Source of the DNA: Halodesulfovibrio marinisediminis DSM 17456
GTDB lineage: Bacteria; Desulfobacterota; Desulfovibrionia; Desulfovibrionales; Desulfovibrionaceae
DNA length: 64,000 nucleotides
Assembly: GCF_900129975.1 (NCBI RefSeq)
Contig: NZ_FSRG01000004.1
Span: forward strand, 620,001-684,000
Direction: 5' to 3'
In this document: piece after piece, positions 28,192 to 37,678 of the stretch
Layout of the letters: each line of letters starts with the position of its first letter
Position numbering within the stretch: position 1 is the first letter of the stretch
Notes under the pieces: model-generated
The model's input: only the letters and a program-made list of their open reading frames with translations
The model's database searches: none
Told to the model about the DNA's origin: nothing
Made by a program: the position numbers and the translations under genes

Positions 28192-28752
28192 ATGTCTTTG
28201 AAACGAATTTTTGACGTGATTTTTGCTGTGGTCTTATTAGCGGTAGTCTTCCCACTTTTTATTGTTATCGCTTGCTTGATTCGGAAGGATGGTGGATCAG
28301 CATTTTTTAGACAAGAACGAGTTGGGTTAGACGGTAGGCCCTTTCAACTCTATAAATTTCGTAGCATGGTTATAAATGCCGAATCACTTGGCGGATATTC
28401 TACTCAGGCCAATGATCCTCGCATTACGTCAGTAGGACAGTGGCTTCGGAAAACAAGTATAGATGAACTTCCTCAACTCTTGAATGTACTAAAGGGGGAT
28501 ATGAGCTTTGTTGGCCCTCGTCCTAATGTTCCAGCTCAGAAAGAAGAATATACAGAGGAACAATGGAATTTAAGGAACAGTGTAATTCCTGGGATTACTG
28601 GGTTGGCCCAAGCAAAAGTTCGTTCCCAGGGAACGTGGAAAGAGCGGTACGACTTTGATATGTTGTATATCCAGAACAGGTCATTTATGTATGACCTGTG
28701 GATTCTTGTTTTAACTGCTAGAACAGTACTTTGCTCAAAAGGAGCCAACTAA
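28192..28752 (+). CDS. Initiating sugar-phosphate transferase (PglC/WcaJ C-terminal type)
   Basis: Monotopic phosphoglycosyl transferase that loads the first sugar phosphate onto undecaprenyl phosphate at the cytoplasmic face. N-terminal re-entrant membrane helix (~5-28, FDVIFAVVLLAVVFPLFIVI), then FFRQERVGLDGRPFQLYKFRSM, the DE-containing TSIDELPQLLNVLKGDMSFVGPRP signature and a short C-terminus. At 186 residues it is the minimal PglC-like form without the WcaJ N-terminal membrane domain. It starts four bases after the aldolase and ends three bases before asnB, so the four genes form one operon. The sugar cannot be predicted. Confidence 0.88.
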   Translation: MSLKRIFDVIFAVVLLAVVFPLFIVIACLIRKDGGSAFFRQERVGLDGRPFQLYKFRSMVINAESLGGYSTQANDPRITSVGQWLRKTSIDELPQLLNVLKGDMSFVGPRPNVPAQKEEYTEEQWNLRNSVIPGITGLAQAKVRSQGTWKERYDFDMLYIQNRSFMYDLWILVLTARTVLCSKGAN

Positions 28753-28754
28753 TA

Positions 28755-30539
28755 ATGTGTGGCATCTTTGGATATTACGATCTTAGAAGAAATGCTCTTA
28801 AATCTTCAGTTATCAGTGAAATGGGAGCTGTTATTCGTCATAGGGGGCCTGATGGCATGGGTATTTTCCATGACGTTGATCGGGCTGTTGCGTTGGGAAA
28901 TCAACGTTTGGCTATTTTAGATGTTGAGCATGGCGGACAACCCTTTTATTCTGAAGATAAGTCCATTGTTGTTGTGCAAAACGGTGAAATTTTTAACTAT
29001 GTAGAAATTGCACAAGAGCTTGCTCGTTCAGGTTATCCTTGCGTGACAGGTTGTGATACAGAAGTAATTCTAAGGGTTTATGAGAAATATGGGGTTTGCG
29101 GTATAGAAAAATTTAATGGTATGTTTGCCATTGCAATTTTTGATTACCGTATTAATCGATTGTACTTGTTTCGTGATAGAGCAGGAGAAAAGCCACTTCA
29201 TTATTCCTTTGATGATGGGCGTTTTTTGTTTGGGTCAGAGATTAAATCTCTTCTTAAAGCAATGCCGTCCCACAGTGTGGATTATCAGGCTCTGGATCAG
29301 TTTTTAGCTTTTAACTATGTTCCTCCCCCTCGTACAATGTATAAGGGGATTAAGCACGTAATGCCAGGTCACTACTTGGAAGTTGATGCTGGCGGTGTTC
29401 GGGAAAAGTGTTGGTGGGATCTTTCTAAAATTGAAATCCAGGATAAAACACAAGATGAATGGATTAAGGAATTTAATGCCACTTTAGACGACGCAGTACG
29501 GCTTCGTCTTCGTTCGGATGTCCCTCTAGGTGCCTTTTTGTCAGGCGGGGTTGACTCAAGCTCTGTTGTGGGAGTGATGGCTAAGCACTTATCATCTCCT
29601 GTAAAAACATATTGTATCGGATTTGATGATCCTCGATATGATGAATCTCCTTATGCTCAGGAAGCTGCTGAACGGTTTGGGACTGATCACCATTTGAATG
29701 TAGTAGCTCCAAACATGCTTTCTTTATGGCCAATGGCGACGTACCACTGTGACCAGCCACATGGCGATGTCTCTTTTATGCCGACGTATAGAGTTTCTAA
29801 GATGGCCGCTCAAGACGTAAAAATGGTCTTAACCGGAGATGGCGCTGACGAGCTTTTTGCAGGGTATGATAAGTACAAAAATTTCTTCGCTTCATCAGAT
29901 AATATGTTGAGTAGTAGTACAGAGTTTCAGAATAACTATGCTGATAATATTTCCCTGTTCACTGCTTCTGAACGGAGTAGATTGTTTGCTTCAAGTCTTC
30001 AATCCCAGCTGGAGTGTAGCAACACGTTACTTGATGTGCTTCAGCCTGTTTATGATGCCTCTGCACATATGGATCGTATCAACCAAGTTCTTTATATCGA
30101 TACAGTATTACTTCTTCCGGGTAATAACCTTGTAAAACCAGATAGAATGGGGATGGCTGCTTCAATTGAAAATAGAGCCCCTTTTCTTGATTATAGAATG
30201 ATTGAACTCGCTTTTTCTATGCCTGGTGAGCTTAAGCTGCATAATGGTGAAACAAAGTATATTTACAAGAAAGCTGTAACTAGTCTCATTGGTGAACATC
30301 TTGCGTATCGTAAGAAACAGATGTTTACTGTCCCAGTTGGAGAGTGGTTTAAAACCGAACTGAAAGCGCAGTGTGAGAATCTGCTATTGAGTGAGCGGGT
30401 ACGGGCTCGTCAGCTGTTTAACTATGATTATGTGGCTCAGATATTTAAAGAGCATTGTGAAGGGCTTTCAAATTATACGCGTCAACTTCGGGCGTTAATG
30501 GCTTTAGAATATTGGTATCGCTGTTTTGAGGATGAGTAA
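28755..30539 (+). CDS. asnB: Glutamine-dependent asparagine-synthetase-like amidotransferase
   Basis: Two-domain AsnB-type protein. The N-terminal class II glutaminase domain begins MCGIFGYYD with Cys2 as nucleophile; RHRGPDG, NQRLAILD and QNGEIFNY bind glutamine. The C-terminal synthetase domain has the ATP pyrophosphatase loop SGGVDSS near residues 262-268 and LTGDGADELFAGYDKY. The ATG at 28755 is chosen over 28731 because Cys must follow Met. The 594 residues fit this family. Within a glycan operon, AsnB-like enzymes often convert uronic or other sugar acids to amides; that is the likelier role here than asparagine synthesis. The next gene starts on the stop codon (TAATG). Confidence 0.87.
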   Translation: MCGIFGYYDLRRNALKSSVISEMGAVIRHRGPDGMGIFHDVDRAVALGNQRLAILDVEHGGQPFYSEDKSIVVVQNGEIFNYVEIAQELARSGYPCVTGCDTEVILRVYEKYGVCGIEKFNGMFAIAIFDYRINRLYLFRDRAGEKPLHYSFDDGRFLFGSEIKSLLKAMPSHSVDYQALDQFLAFNYVPPPRTMYKGIKHVMPGHYLEVDAGGVREKCWWDLSKIEIQDKTQDEWIKEFNATLDDAVRLRLRSDVPLGAFLSGGVDSSSVVGVMAKHLSSPVKTYCIGFDDPRYDESPYAQEAAERFGTDHHLNVVAPNMLSLWPMATYHCDQPHGDVSFMPTYRVSKMAAQDVKMVLTGDGADELFAGYDKYKNFFASSDNMLSSSTEFQNNYADNISLFTASERSRLFASSLQSQLECSNTLLDVLQPVYDASAHMDRINQVLYIDTVLLLPGNNLVKPDRMGMAASIENRAPFLDYRMIELAFSMPGELKLHNGETKYIYKKAVTSLIGEHLAYRKKQMFTVPVGEWFKTELKAQCENLLLSERVRARQLFNYDYVAQIFKEHCEGLSNYTRQLRALMALEYWYRCFEDE

Positions 30540-31720
30540 TGAAAAAAGTGTTTATGACTTGTTATGGTGGAGGGCATGTCCGAATAATTGAGCCTCTTTA
30601 CCATCAGTTAAAAGATTGTTGTGATGTTACGATTTTAGCTTTGACTACAGCCGGTGACTACCTTGAGTCAAAGGGAGTTCCTTTTGTGCGACTAAGTGAT
30701 TTTCCTGAGCTAAGTACTTCGAAATCTATCTCCTATGGGGAGCAGCTAAGCGCAAATATGAGCCCTTCTACGGTTGTGCCGTACAAGGAAACCGTTGTGT
30801 ATATGGGGTGTTCCTATGCAGAACTGGTTGAAGAGTATGGAGAAGAAGGGGCTGTCCGAAGATATGAAGAGAGTGGACGACAGGTTTTTTTACCGATTAA
30901 AACGTTTCGTTTTCTTCTTGATAAATTTTCACCTGATCTTGTTATTACCACAAATTCTCCCCGGGGAGAGCGTGCTTCTCTGATTGCTGCGAAGCAACTA
31001 AAAATCCCCGCTTTGTGTATTAACGATGGCGTATGGCTGATAGGAGGAGGTGACGACAAAGGGGTTCTTGATGTGGCTCAACAAAACCTGGCTGATACTA
31101 TCTGTGTTTGTTCTGAGTCGGTTAAAGACAAACTCTTGGCTGAGTGTCCAGAGTCTAGTGCCACGATTGTTGTAACAGGTTCCCCCGCTTTTGATTTCAT
31201 CAAGAAGCTTGAAAGAAAGAAAACCACTGTTGAGCGGGCAAAAGTCATTCTTTATGCTGACTGGTCCTTACCTGTACATAATGGTGAGCACAATTATCCA
31301 GATTTGCGAGATGAACTTCGCGAAGAGTTAAATCGATTAGCTTTGGAAAAAAGTTGGGACATCATTTTTAGACCTCATCCCAGTCAAGAGTATTCTTACG
31401 ATGAATATGAAAACGTTAAAGTGTCTTTACCTAGCGAATCACTGCACAACTTGTTAATGGAAGTTGATGTTGTTGTAACTTCTTTTAGTACTGTCGGGCT
31501 AGAAGGAAGAGTTGCAGGGACCGGTTTGGTATCACTAGAAAATACAATTTTTTCAGAGATGGGTTCGTATGCAGATTTAGGATTGTCAACAGGGATTTAT
31601 TCTGTCGATGAGTTAGAAGCCGCAATTGAGAGTGAATTAGGTAAGTTGAAAGTAAAATATGCCCTTTATGAAGGCATAGCCTCTGAGCATATTGCCCAAA
31701 TCGTACTTTCTCAAGCTTAG
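30539..31720 (+). CDS. GT-B-fold glycosyltransferase-like protein, unknown specificity
   Basis: A 393-residue protein that I recognise only at fold level. The N-terminus MKKVFMTCYGGGHVRIIEPLYHQL resembles GT-B enzymes such as MurG or UDP-GlcNAc 2-epimerases. The second half has VVVTGSPAFDFI, IIFRPHPSQE and VVTSFSTVGLEGRVAGTGLVSL, the nucleotide-sugar or phosphate-binding pattern seen in CDP-glycerophosphotransferase-like and epimerase-like proteins. Its first base overlaps the asnB stop, and it is the last gene of the cassette; a decayed IS begins 36 bases later. A glycosyltransferase extending the lipid-linked sugar is the best inference. Confidence 0.62.
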   Translation: MKKVFMTCYGGGHVRIIEPLYHQLKDCCDVTILALTTAGDYLESKGVPFVRLSDFPELSTSKSISYGEQLSANMSPSTVVPYKETVVYMGCSYAELVEEYGEEGAVRRYEESGRQVFLPIKTFRFLLDKFSPDLVITTNSPRGERASLIAAKQLKIPALCINDGVWLIGGGDDKGVLDVAQQNLADTICVCSESVKDKLLAECPESSATIVVTGSPAFDFIKKLERKKTTVERAKVILYADWSLPVHNGEHNYPDLRDELREELNRLALEKSWDIIFRPHPSQEYSYDEYENVKVSLPSESLHNLLMEVDVVVTSFSTVGLEGRVAGTGLVSLENTIFSEMGSYADLGLSTGIYSVDELEAAIESELGKLKVKYALYEGIASEHIAQIVLSQA

Positions 31721-31755
31721 GGCGAGATTGATTAACGGCGTACTTTCTTTTGAGT

Positions 31756-32668
31756 TCTTCCCCTAATCTGTTGGGGTAGATTGTAGAGAAATCGCACTGG
31801 TTGAATGATCAAACCGTGTGCAGGTAAAGTCGTTTGGGATCATCTTTTCAAGAGAAGAATGAGGATGAAATTCGTTATATTCTTTCCGCAATGTTTCAAT
31901 TTTCTTTCGAGCATCAAAAAGTGATAGGAACCAATGCGTGTTTAAACACTCATTCCGAAAATTTCCGTTAAAAGACTCGATAAACGGGTTGTCCGTAGTT
32001 TTTCTCGGTTTTAAGAAGGCCAGCGTTACATTATTTTCATAGACCCACTTATCGAGTGCCTTGAAATGAACTCAACTACCATTATCTACTTTAATACGAC
32101 GCGGCTTACGTCCAGCAAACAAGCGTAGCCACTTGCTCACGACATGTTGCCCTTTTATGGTGTGCAGCTGAAATCATATCGTCGTGGCCGCTTGGAGTGC
32201 AGATTTAATCCTTCTTCGCAACATAATATGATTCACATATCAACCTTCCCTGCGTAAGTGGATATATATTCTTTGGCAATCATGTCGAACTCAAGTCTCG
32301 GCAATGTCCTGAATGTGAAGACGAAGTGCGGAGTCAGCTTTCCGTGTAGGCTTGTAATAAAATAACTTGATTACCCATGCACAAGACAGAACAGCGCCTA
32401 CGTACGCTGACTTGATAAGCTGTTTTAAGCGACGTAATTCGCTTACCTCAAGCCCACCTTGTTTTTTCTTCCAATTGTAGAACGTAACTTCTGATATGCC
32501 CATCTTACGGCACACCTCTTTAACTCTTGATTCTGTCTCAGCTTGACGTAAGGCGAAAGCGATCTGCTCGTCGGTAAATTTCGTCTTTTTCATGGCAAGC
32601 TCCTAGAGTCACAAAAGGTAAGTCTGCTCAAATTTTCTATATTTAACTGGTTAAGTTTACTGGGAAGA
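31756..32668 (-). mobile_element. IS3-family (IS407-like) element, internally deleted (copy A)
   Basis: About 0.9 kb bounded by imperfect inverted ends (TCTTCCCC at the left; TCTTCCC on the complementary strand at the right). The minus-strand frame 32291-32593 starts as a normal OrfA (MKKTKFTDEQIAFALRQAET, CRKMGISEVTFYNWKKK, ELRRLKQL) and then jumps into OrfB sequence (YYKPTRKADSALRLHIQDIAET), showing an internal deletion. The OrfB end is at 31756-31990 in another frame (NFRNECLNTHWFLSLFDARKK, EYNEFHPHSSLEKM). Not functional. Related ends occur at 46428 and 52224. Confidence 0.72.
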
Positions 32669-32729
32669 CATCACAATGTCTGTATCTGAAACAGCGATCA
32701 CTATTAGAAGCATTTATGTTATATAAGTA

Positions 32730-33800
32730 TTAAAAATTTTCTACGTACCGATACATCCTATCCTTTATTACTGTTGTCATATAAGTTTCTATAGGACGAC
32801 CTATAACTATTGCTATAAGATTAGAAATTACAACCCCGATGCAAAACAATACATAGGGGTTAACGTCTCCAGCAAAACCTGTTGTCAGAAAATCAAATAC
32901 TGAATAGTGGGTCAGGTATAATGTATAGGAGAAGCTTGCTATATATTTAGAAAAATTAGTAAAAAAAGTAAAAAGTTTTATGTTCGAAGCTAACTCAACA
33001 ATAAGCAAGATCATTATTGCAATACAAAAAGCAAATAATGAGTCATACTCTCGTAATGTAAGCCCAACCCTTAATCCTGCAATATAGCCAAATAAAAATA
33101 AAAAAAATATTTTTTTTGCAATGGAAAAACGGTTCAACAAGCAAGAATTCCATACAACAAACGCAGCTGTCCCATATAACCAGAACAGCATCAACCCATT
33201 TCCTCGGCCGCCAAAAAAATTATATATTGGAATGATAGATAATAAAGAAAGGATAATCCAATCAAAACGCTGAATCTGATCTTTTCTCATAAGATAAAAA
33301 ACAACATAACCAACGAACATGTATATCCACCATTCAACTGCCAACGTCCAAAATGGTCGAGCAGAACCAAAACTGGTGATGGCACGTAAAATTGGAAAAT
33401 CTTGAAATTGCAATAAATTTCCGAGCAAAGTTTCTATATTAAATGCGCGTTCATACCTATAATTACTTCCAAAAAAAAATTTGGTTATTAGGTCAATTGC
33501 TAAGACAAATGCTAGCGCCGGTACAAACGCTGTATATATCCTTGAAAAACGATCAACAAAATAGTGACGAAATTTGTACTGACTATTTTCTTTCTTGGCA
33601 GCCATTGAATATGAAATAAGAAAACCGGAAAGAATAAAAAAAACTACCACAGAAATATTTTGTATCCATGGAAAATTGGGGGGATGATAACTTTTGAATA
33701 CACCACAAAAAGATATCCCGTGTCCTATCATTACTGCCTGTGATGCTGCAGCGCGAATAAAATCTAATGAAACTGAACTACCATTTGAAAGTCTTTTCAA
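32730..33800 (-). CDS. Acyltransferase-3 family membrane protein (O-acetyltransferase type)
   Basis: Polytopic inner-membrane acyltransferase (OafA/YrhL/NodX family), 356 residues with about ten hydrophobic helices. The N-terminus shows LDFIRAAASQAVMIGHG, which has the family's R-x(10)-H pattern, and SVVVFFILSGFLISYS, the second conserved block. Enzymes of this group transfer acetyl or other acyl groups to surface polysaccharides. It stands alone on the minus strand between two IS remnants, opposite to the neighbouring glycan cassettes, and its gene is AT-rich. A role in O-acetylating the local glycan is inference. Confidence 0.82.
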   Translation of the reverse strand: MKRLSNGSSVSLDFIRAAASQAVMIGHGISFCGVFKSYHPPNFPWIQNISVVVFFILSGFLISYSMAAKKENSQYKFRHYFVDRFSRIYTAFVPALAFVLAIDLITKFFFGSNYRYERAFNIETLLGNLLQFQDFPILRAITSFGSARPFWTLAVEWWIYMFVGYVVFYLMRKDQIQRFDWIILSLLSIIPIYNFFGGRGNGLMLFWLYGTAAFVVWNSCLLNRFSIAKKIFFLFLFGYIAGLRVGLTLREYDSLFAFCIAIMILLIVELASNIKLFTFFTNFSKYIASFSYTLYLTHYSVFDFLTTGFAGDVNPYVLFCIGVVISNLIAIVIGRPIETYMTTVIKDRMYRYVENF

Positions 33801-34079
33801 CCCGATCTCCCACTTTAATATTTAAAAGCACTATTACAGAACAACATGTTTCCCTTCGTTTTTATTTTTGTCACCATTATGCAACTTGTTGTTCCTTATT
33901 TCTTCGCTCTTAATGAATGCGTTTGCTTATAAAAAATTACACCAGTACTAACAACTAAAAAGTACCTATTGTAGTATTGTTGATCAATATCAGATGGTTA
34001 AATTGTTCGAATTGTGCAAGGCCGCTTGTTGCAAGTTAAAAAGTGAGTTGCTCTTAGAATCATAGGCAATGAGTAAGTG
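33801..34079. other. Intergenic DNA upstream of the acyltransferase
   Basis: AT-rich, with no gene seen. It presumably holds the promoter of the acyltransferase gene. Confidence 0.4.
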
Positions 34080-34690
34080 TAAATTTCTTTTGATTAGTTC
34101 CACGCGTAAGTAAGATTTCGCAGGGAGGATGGATTTCAAGGGATTCGGTGGGGGCAGGTTGTCGAGAGATTTATGAGACCACTCTTCGTTATACTCTTTC
34201 AGCCAACGTTTTGTTTACTTTTTGACTTCTGTAAAAGTCCGGAACAGATAAAAATAAAGCACTTTAGTGCGATAGGTTTAGTTAACCATTCGATGTGCGA
34301 ATTCTGAGGTGGCTTTCCTAGTTGAATGTGTTCCAGATGTATCCCTTTTCGTTCTGCTCAATCGATCATTGCCATAGAGACTAGCTTTGGCCCATTGTCC
34401 ATTCTGATCTTTTTAGGAAGCCTTCGCCACGTAACAATACGATTCAGCACTCGTAATACTCTGGCCGTAGGCATGTTGGTATTGACTTCAATGGCTAAGC
34501 ATTTATGACTGAAGTCATCGATGACGTTGAAAGTCAGGAACCTCTGCCCACTCATTAACGTATCGTGTATCAAATCTACTGATCAACAACAGTTCGGCCT
34601 TATTCATCACAGAGCAGTAAGCACTATTCTTGAACTCGGCATCATATGAGCTATGTTTTCGGACACTCATTTCCATATCCTCTTTCATTC
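34080..34690 (-). mobile_element. Decayed IS3-family transposase fragment (copy H)
   Basis: The minus-strand frame 34358-34573 carries a DDE core segment (MIHDTLMSGQRFLTFNVIDDFSH, then RVLNRIVTWRRLPKKIRMDNGP with the second catalytic Asp). Towards 34117-34250, in shifted frames, lies the OrfB end (KRWLKEYNEEWSHKSLDNLPP). On the other side (34590-34676) an OrfA start MSVRKHSSYDAEFKNSAYC is joined directly, so the middle is deleted. The same family occurs at 50297-50885. Confidence 0.65.
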
Positions 34691-34774
34691 AGGATAATGG
34701 ATTGACTGGGGGGGGCTCAAGGTTGTAGGTCTTTTGAATTATAGTTTTTTAACTTCAGAAGGGTATTGATTTTT

Positions 34775-36051
34775 AAGGTGGTTCTAAAAAAATAGACCAT
34801 TCGCTAAGGTGGACATAGAAGAACCACAGGATGTTCAACTAGGTCCCGAAAAAGAAGAAGTTTTATAGCAGAATTTAAAGGTCGTTTTGCCCTAGATGTC
34901 CTTTTAAGTGAGCAGACATTAGCTGAACTAGCCAGTAAATATGGTGTTCATACCAATCCAGATTGTCAAAGGGAAGAAGCAAGCAAAGGAAGTGGTTGTT
35001 GCTTCCTTTGCCGGTAAGCAGCAAAAGGTTGTTCAGTGTGCTGAAGATCAAATCAAAGATCTTTATGCGAAGATTGGTCATCTCACATTGGAGAAATATT
35101 TTTTGCAACAAGCCTTCACCAAAATGTGAGCACAGCCCGAAGGTGTTGTGTCGTCGATATAAGACGCATCCTATGATTAGCATCCGGAAACAGTGTGATC
35201 TGCTCAATCAAAAATTGATCTACATATTATTCTCAGCCTGAAGAAGAATTTTTCTTTAATACGGAACTAATGCGAAAGATAGATGAACTGTTTTTAGGAT
35301 GTCCGTTTTATGGAAGAAGAAAAATGTGTAACACGCTATGCGACCTTAGATATGCTGACGGTCGTGGCAGGGTACGCCGTTTAATGCGAAAGAAGGGACT
35401 GATAGTCGTGTTCCAAAGCTTAAAACAAGCACTCCCTCTATTCTGAAAATAAAGTTTACCCATATCTTCTTCTTTGAGAGCTTTGCAGTAATGGGTCTAC
35501 CCATGTGTGGTGTGCTGACATCACATATATTCCAACAGGGAAAGGTTGTTGTACTAAGTGACTGTAACGGACTTGTATAGACGATGTGTTGTCATGGATA
35601 CTGTCCAACACATTGGATTCTGATTTTTGTGTTCAAGCTCTTGAAACGCGCTGATGCGATATGGGTCCCTGAGATTTTTAATGCCGATCAAGGAGCTTAA
35701 TTTACAAGCTATGCCTTTACCAGTCGGCCTAAAAGGTAAGCTTCGAGTTTTAACGGATGGCGAGGATAATATTACGATTGAACGTCCTTGGCGTTTCTTG
35801 AACTATGAGTGTGTTTATTTGAAAGAATTTCAGAATGGCAAAGAGGTTCGACATGCACTCGCAGGTTGGTTCAACTTTTATAACCATCGCCGTCCACACT
35901 TTACTTTTGACGGGGATAAGCCGATGAACAGATATTCTACTTCACTGAATACCTCTTCGTCTCCTCAGAAGTATTTCAGCAAGCGGCATGAATACTAATT
36001 CGTTTGCCTTAATTTTGCTGCAAAATGGTCCTAGAAAATGGCACCACCTCA
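34775..36051 (+). mobile_element. Decayed IS3-family element of full length (copy F)
   Basis: About 1277 bases with matching inverted ends of ~30 bases (AAGGTGGTTCTA...ATAGACCATT at the left; the complement of CCACCTC...ATGGTCC at the right). OrfA pieces: FIAEFKGRFALDVLLSEQT, then in another frame EDQIKDLYAKIGHLTLEKYFL. OrfB pieces: ELMRKIDELFLGCPFYGRRKM, FNADQGAQFTSYAF and, in the frame 35654-35998, YECVYLKEFQNGKEVRHALAG and FYNHRRPHFTFDG. Multiple frameshifts and stops show it is dead. It is the most completely bounded IS copy in the window. Confidence 0.75.
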
Positions 36052-36388
36052 ATTTGGGTAGGTGTGATTCTCTTAGTTTTTTACTTGGAAAAAAGAGAAG
36101 CCGTATGGCGATGGCTAGTTTATGACTACTCAAATTTTTTCATGCTGTTAATAGGACTTGGATGAGATGTTGTGGGGGGAGCGCAATCGAAATTACAATT
36201 CCTCCACGTTGTATTTTTGTTGCCTCCTTATTCTTGCCTGATCATGAATTCCACACACTCTGGCTGTTTAGGTGCAAGTGGAAGTAGTAATACTATCTTA
36301 CAACTATAATAAATTGTTTATATGGTCTTTTATCAACCCTGATTGGGTTGGATTACGTTCTGAATTATTGATTTGTTGGGAGGATGAT
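36052..36388. other. Intergenic DNA before the amidotransferase gene
   Basis: No gene or clear signal seen; AT-rich. It presumably contains the promoter for the amidotransferase gene. Confidence 0.4.
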
Positions 36389-37510
36389 ATGCGTTTTTGT
36401 AAGAAGTGTGTAATGCCAGATACTCGTCCAGGAATTCGCTTTGGTGATGATGGAGTATGCCAAGCATGTAATGCCGAAGAGCAAAAAAATAAAACTGATT
36501 GGGATGCTCGTTGGAAGGAGCTTGAAGCATTATGTGATAAGCATCGTGGAAAATATGGGAAGGGTAATTGGGATTGCATTATTGCTGTTTCAGGCGGGAA
36601 AGATAGTCACCGTCAAGTTCATGTTATAAAAGAACAACTTGGCATGAATCCCTTACTCGTTTCAGTTGAAGATAACTTTACCATGACTGAGGCGGGTAAG
36701 CACAATTTACAAAATATATCTGAGAGCTTTGGCTGTCATTTAATTACAATTAAGCCTAATAAACGTGTTCAAAAGCAATTAGCCAAGATTTGTTTTGAGA
36801 AGTGGGGAAAGCCAACATGGTTTGTTGATCGACTTATTTATACCTTCCCACTGCATATGGCTATTAAGTTTAAACTTCCACTTGTTATTTATGGTGAGAA
36901 TATTAGCTATGAATATGGAGGAATTGATAGTGAAGAGACTCCTTCTGCATTAGCACAGGTGGAAAATGGAGTGGCTTCCGATATTCCTTGGAGTGAGTTG
37001 CTTTCAGATGATGTCACTGAAAAAGATCTGTACCTTTGTAAAGCTCCTGAAATGAATAATGACTTTCAGCTAGATCCTGTGTATTTAAGCTATTTTATCC
37101 GTTGGAATAGTTATGAAAACTATTTAGTAGCTAAGTCTTTAGGTTTTAAAGACATTAAGCATGAATGGCAGCGTGAGCATACCCCAGAGTGGTTTGATCA
37201 AATTGATACAATGGGATACCTTGTTCATGCATGGATGAAATATCCTAAGTTTGGTCACGCCACAGCTACTGACTATGCTTCAAAATTTGTTCGTTATGGA
37301 TTAATGAGTAGAGAGGAGGCCGTGCTGGTTGTAAAGCGTTTTGATCATCAGGTTGATCAAAAGGCTGTGGATGATTTTTGCAATTTTACAGGGTACACTC
37401 TTCGTGAGTTTTATGAAATTGTAGACAAATTTTACAATACTGAGCTTTTTACCAAAGATAAATTTGGGCAATGGGTGCTGAAACAACCTGTATGGGACTG
37501 CCGTAAGTAA
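36389..37510 (+). CDS. N-acetyl-sugar amidotransferase (PseA/WbpG/LegX type)
   Basis: Converts an N-acetyl group on a sugar to an acetamidino group, or acts similarly, in nonulosonate or O-antigen synthesis. The N-terminal zinc-ribbon-like motif CKKCVMPDTRPGI...GVCQAC and the PP-loop ATP site SGGKDS (from residue 68) define the family (TIGR03573). 373 residues is normal. An upstream Met at 36272 is open, but ATG at 36389 has GGGAGG before it and begins the conserved MRFCKKCVMPDT. WbpG-type enzymes use HisH/HisF paralogues for ammonia, and none are adjacent. It has its own terminator, so it is a separate transcription unit beside the legionaminic acid genes. An acetamidino-legionaminic acid is a plausible product. 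Confidence 0.85.
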   Translation: MRFCKKCVMPDTRPGIRFGDDGVCQACNAEEQKNKTDWDARWKELEALCDKHRGKYGKGNWDCIIAVSGGKDSHRQVHVIKEQLGMNPLLVSVEDNFTMTEAGKHNLQNISESFGCHLITIKPNKRVQKQLAKICFEKWGKPTWFVDRLIYTFPLHMAIKFKLPLVIYGENISYEYGGIDSEETPSALAQVENGVASDIPWSELLSDDVTEKDLYLCKAPEMNNDFQLDPVYLSYFIRWNSYENYLVAKSLGFKDIKHEWQREHTPEWFDQIDTMGYLVHAWMKYPKFGHATATDYASKFVRYGLMSREEAVLVVKRFDHQVDQKAVDDFCNFTGYTLREFYEIVDKFYNTELFTKDKFGQWVLKQPVWDCRK

Positions 37511-37526
37511 TATAAGAGAGAAGAGA

Positions 37527-37566
37527 GCCATGACGCTATTTTTAAAAGAAATGTTATGGCTTTTTT
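37527..37566 (+). terminator. Terminator of the amidotransferase gene
   Basis: 8-bp stem (37527-37534 with 37553-37560, one G-T pair) with an 18-base loop and six T, 16 bases after the stop. It separates this gene from the legB operon, whose promoter should lie in 37567-37678. Confidence 0.78.
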
Positions 37567-37678
37567 CTTTGCAAGTAACTAGTGGCTAGCAATCGTAATA
37601 TAGAGTGAGCTTCCAGCATGGTATTAAAGCTGGATACTTGTTTTTAACATAATATTAATTGTGTTCTTGGGTGGAGTA

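Noticed and set aside
34875-35207. 110-codon minus-strand frame inside IS copy F
   Set aside because: Antisense to the OrfA fragments of the element.
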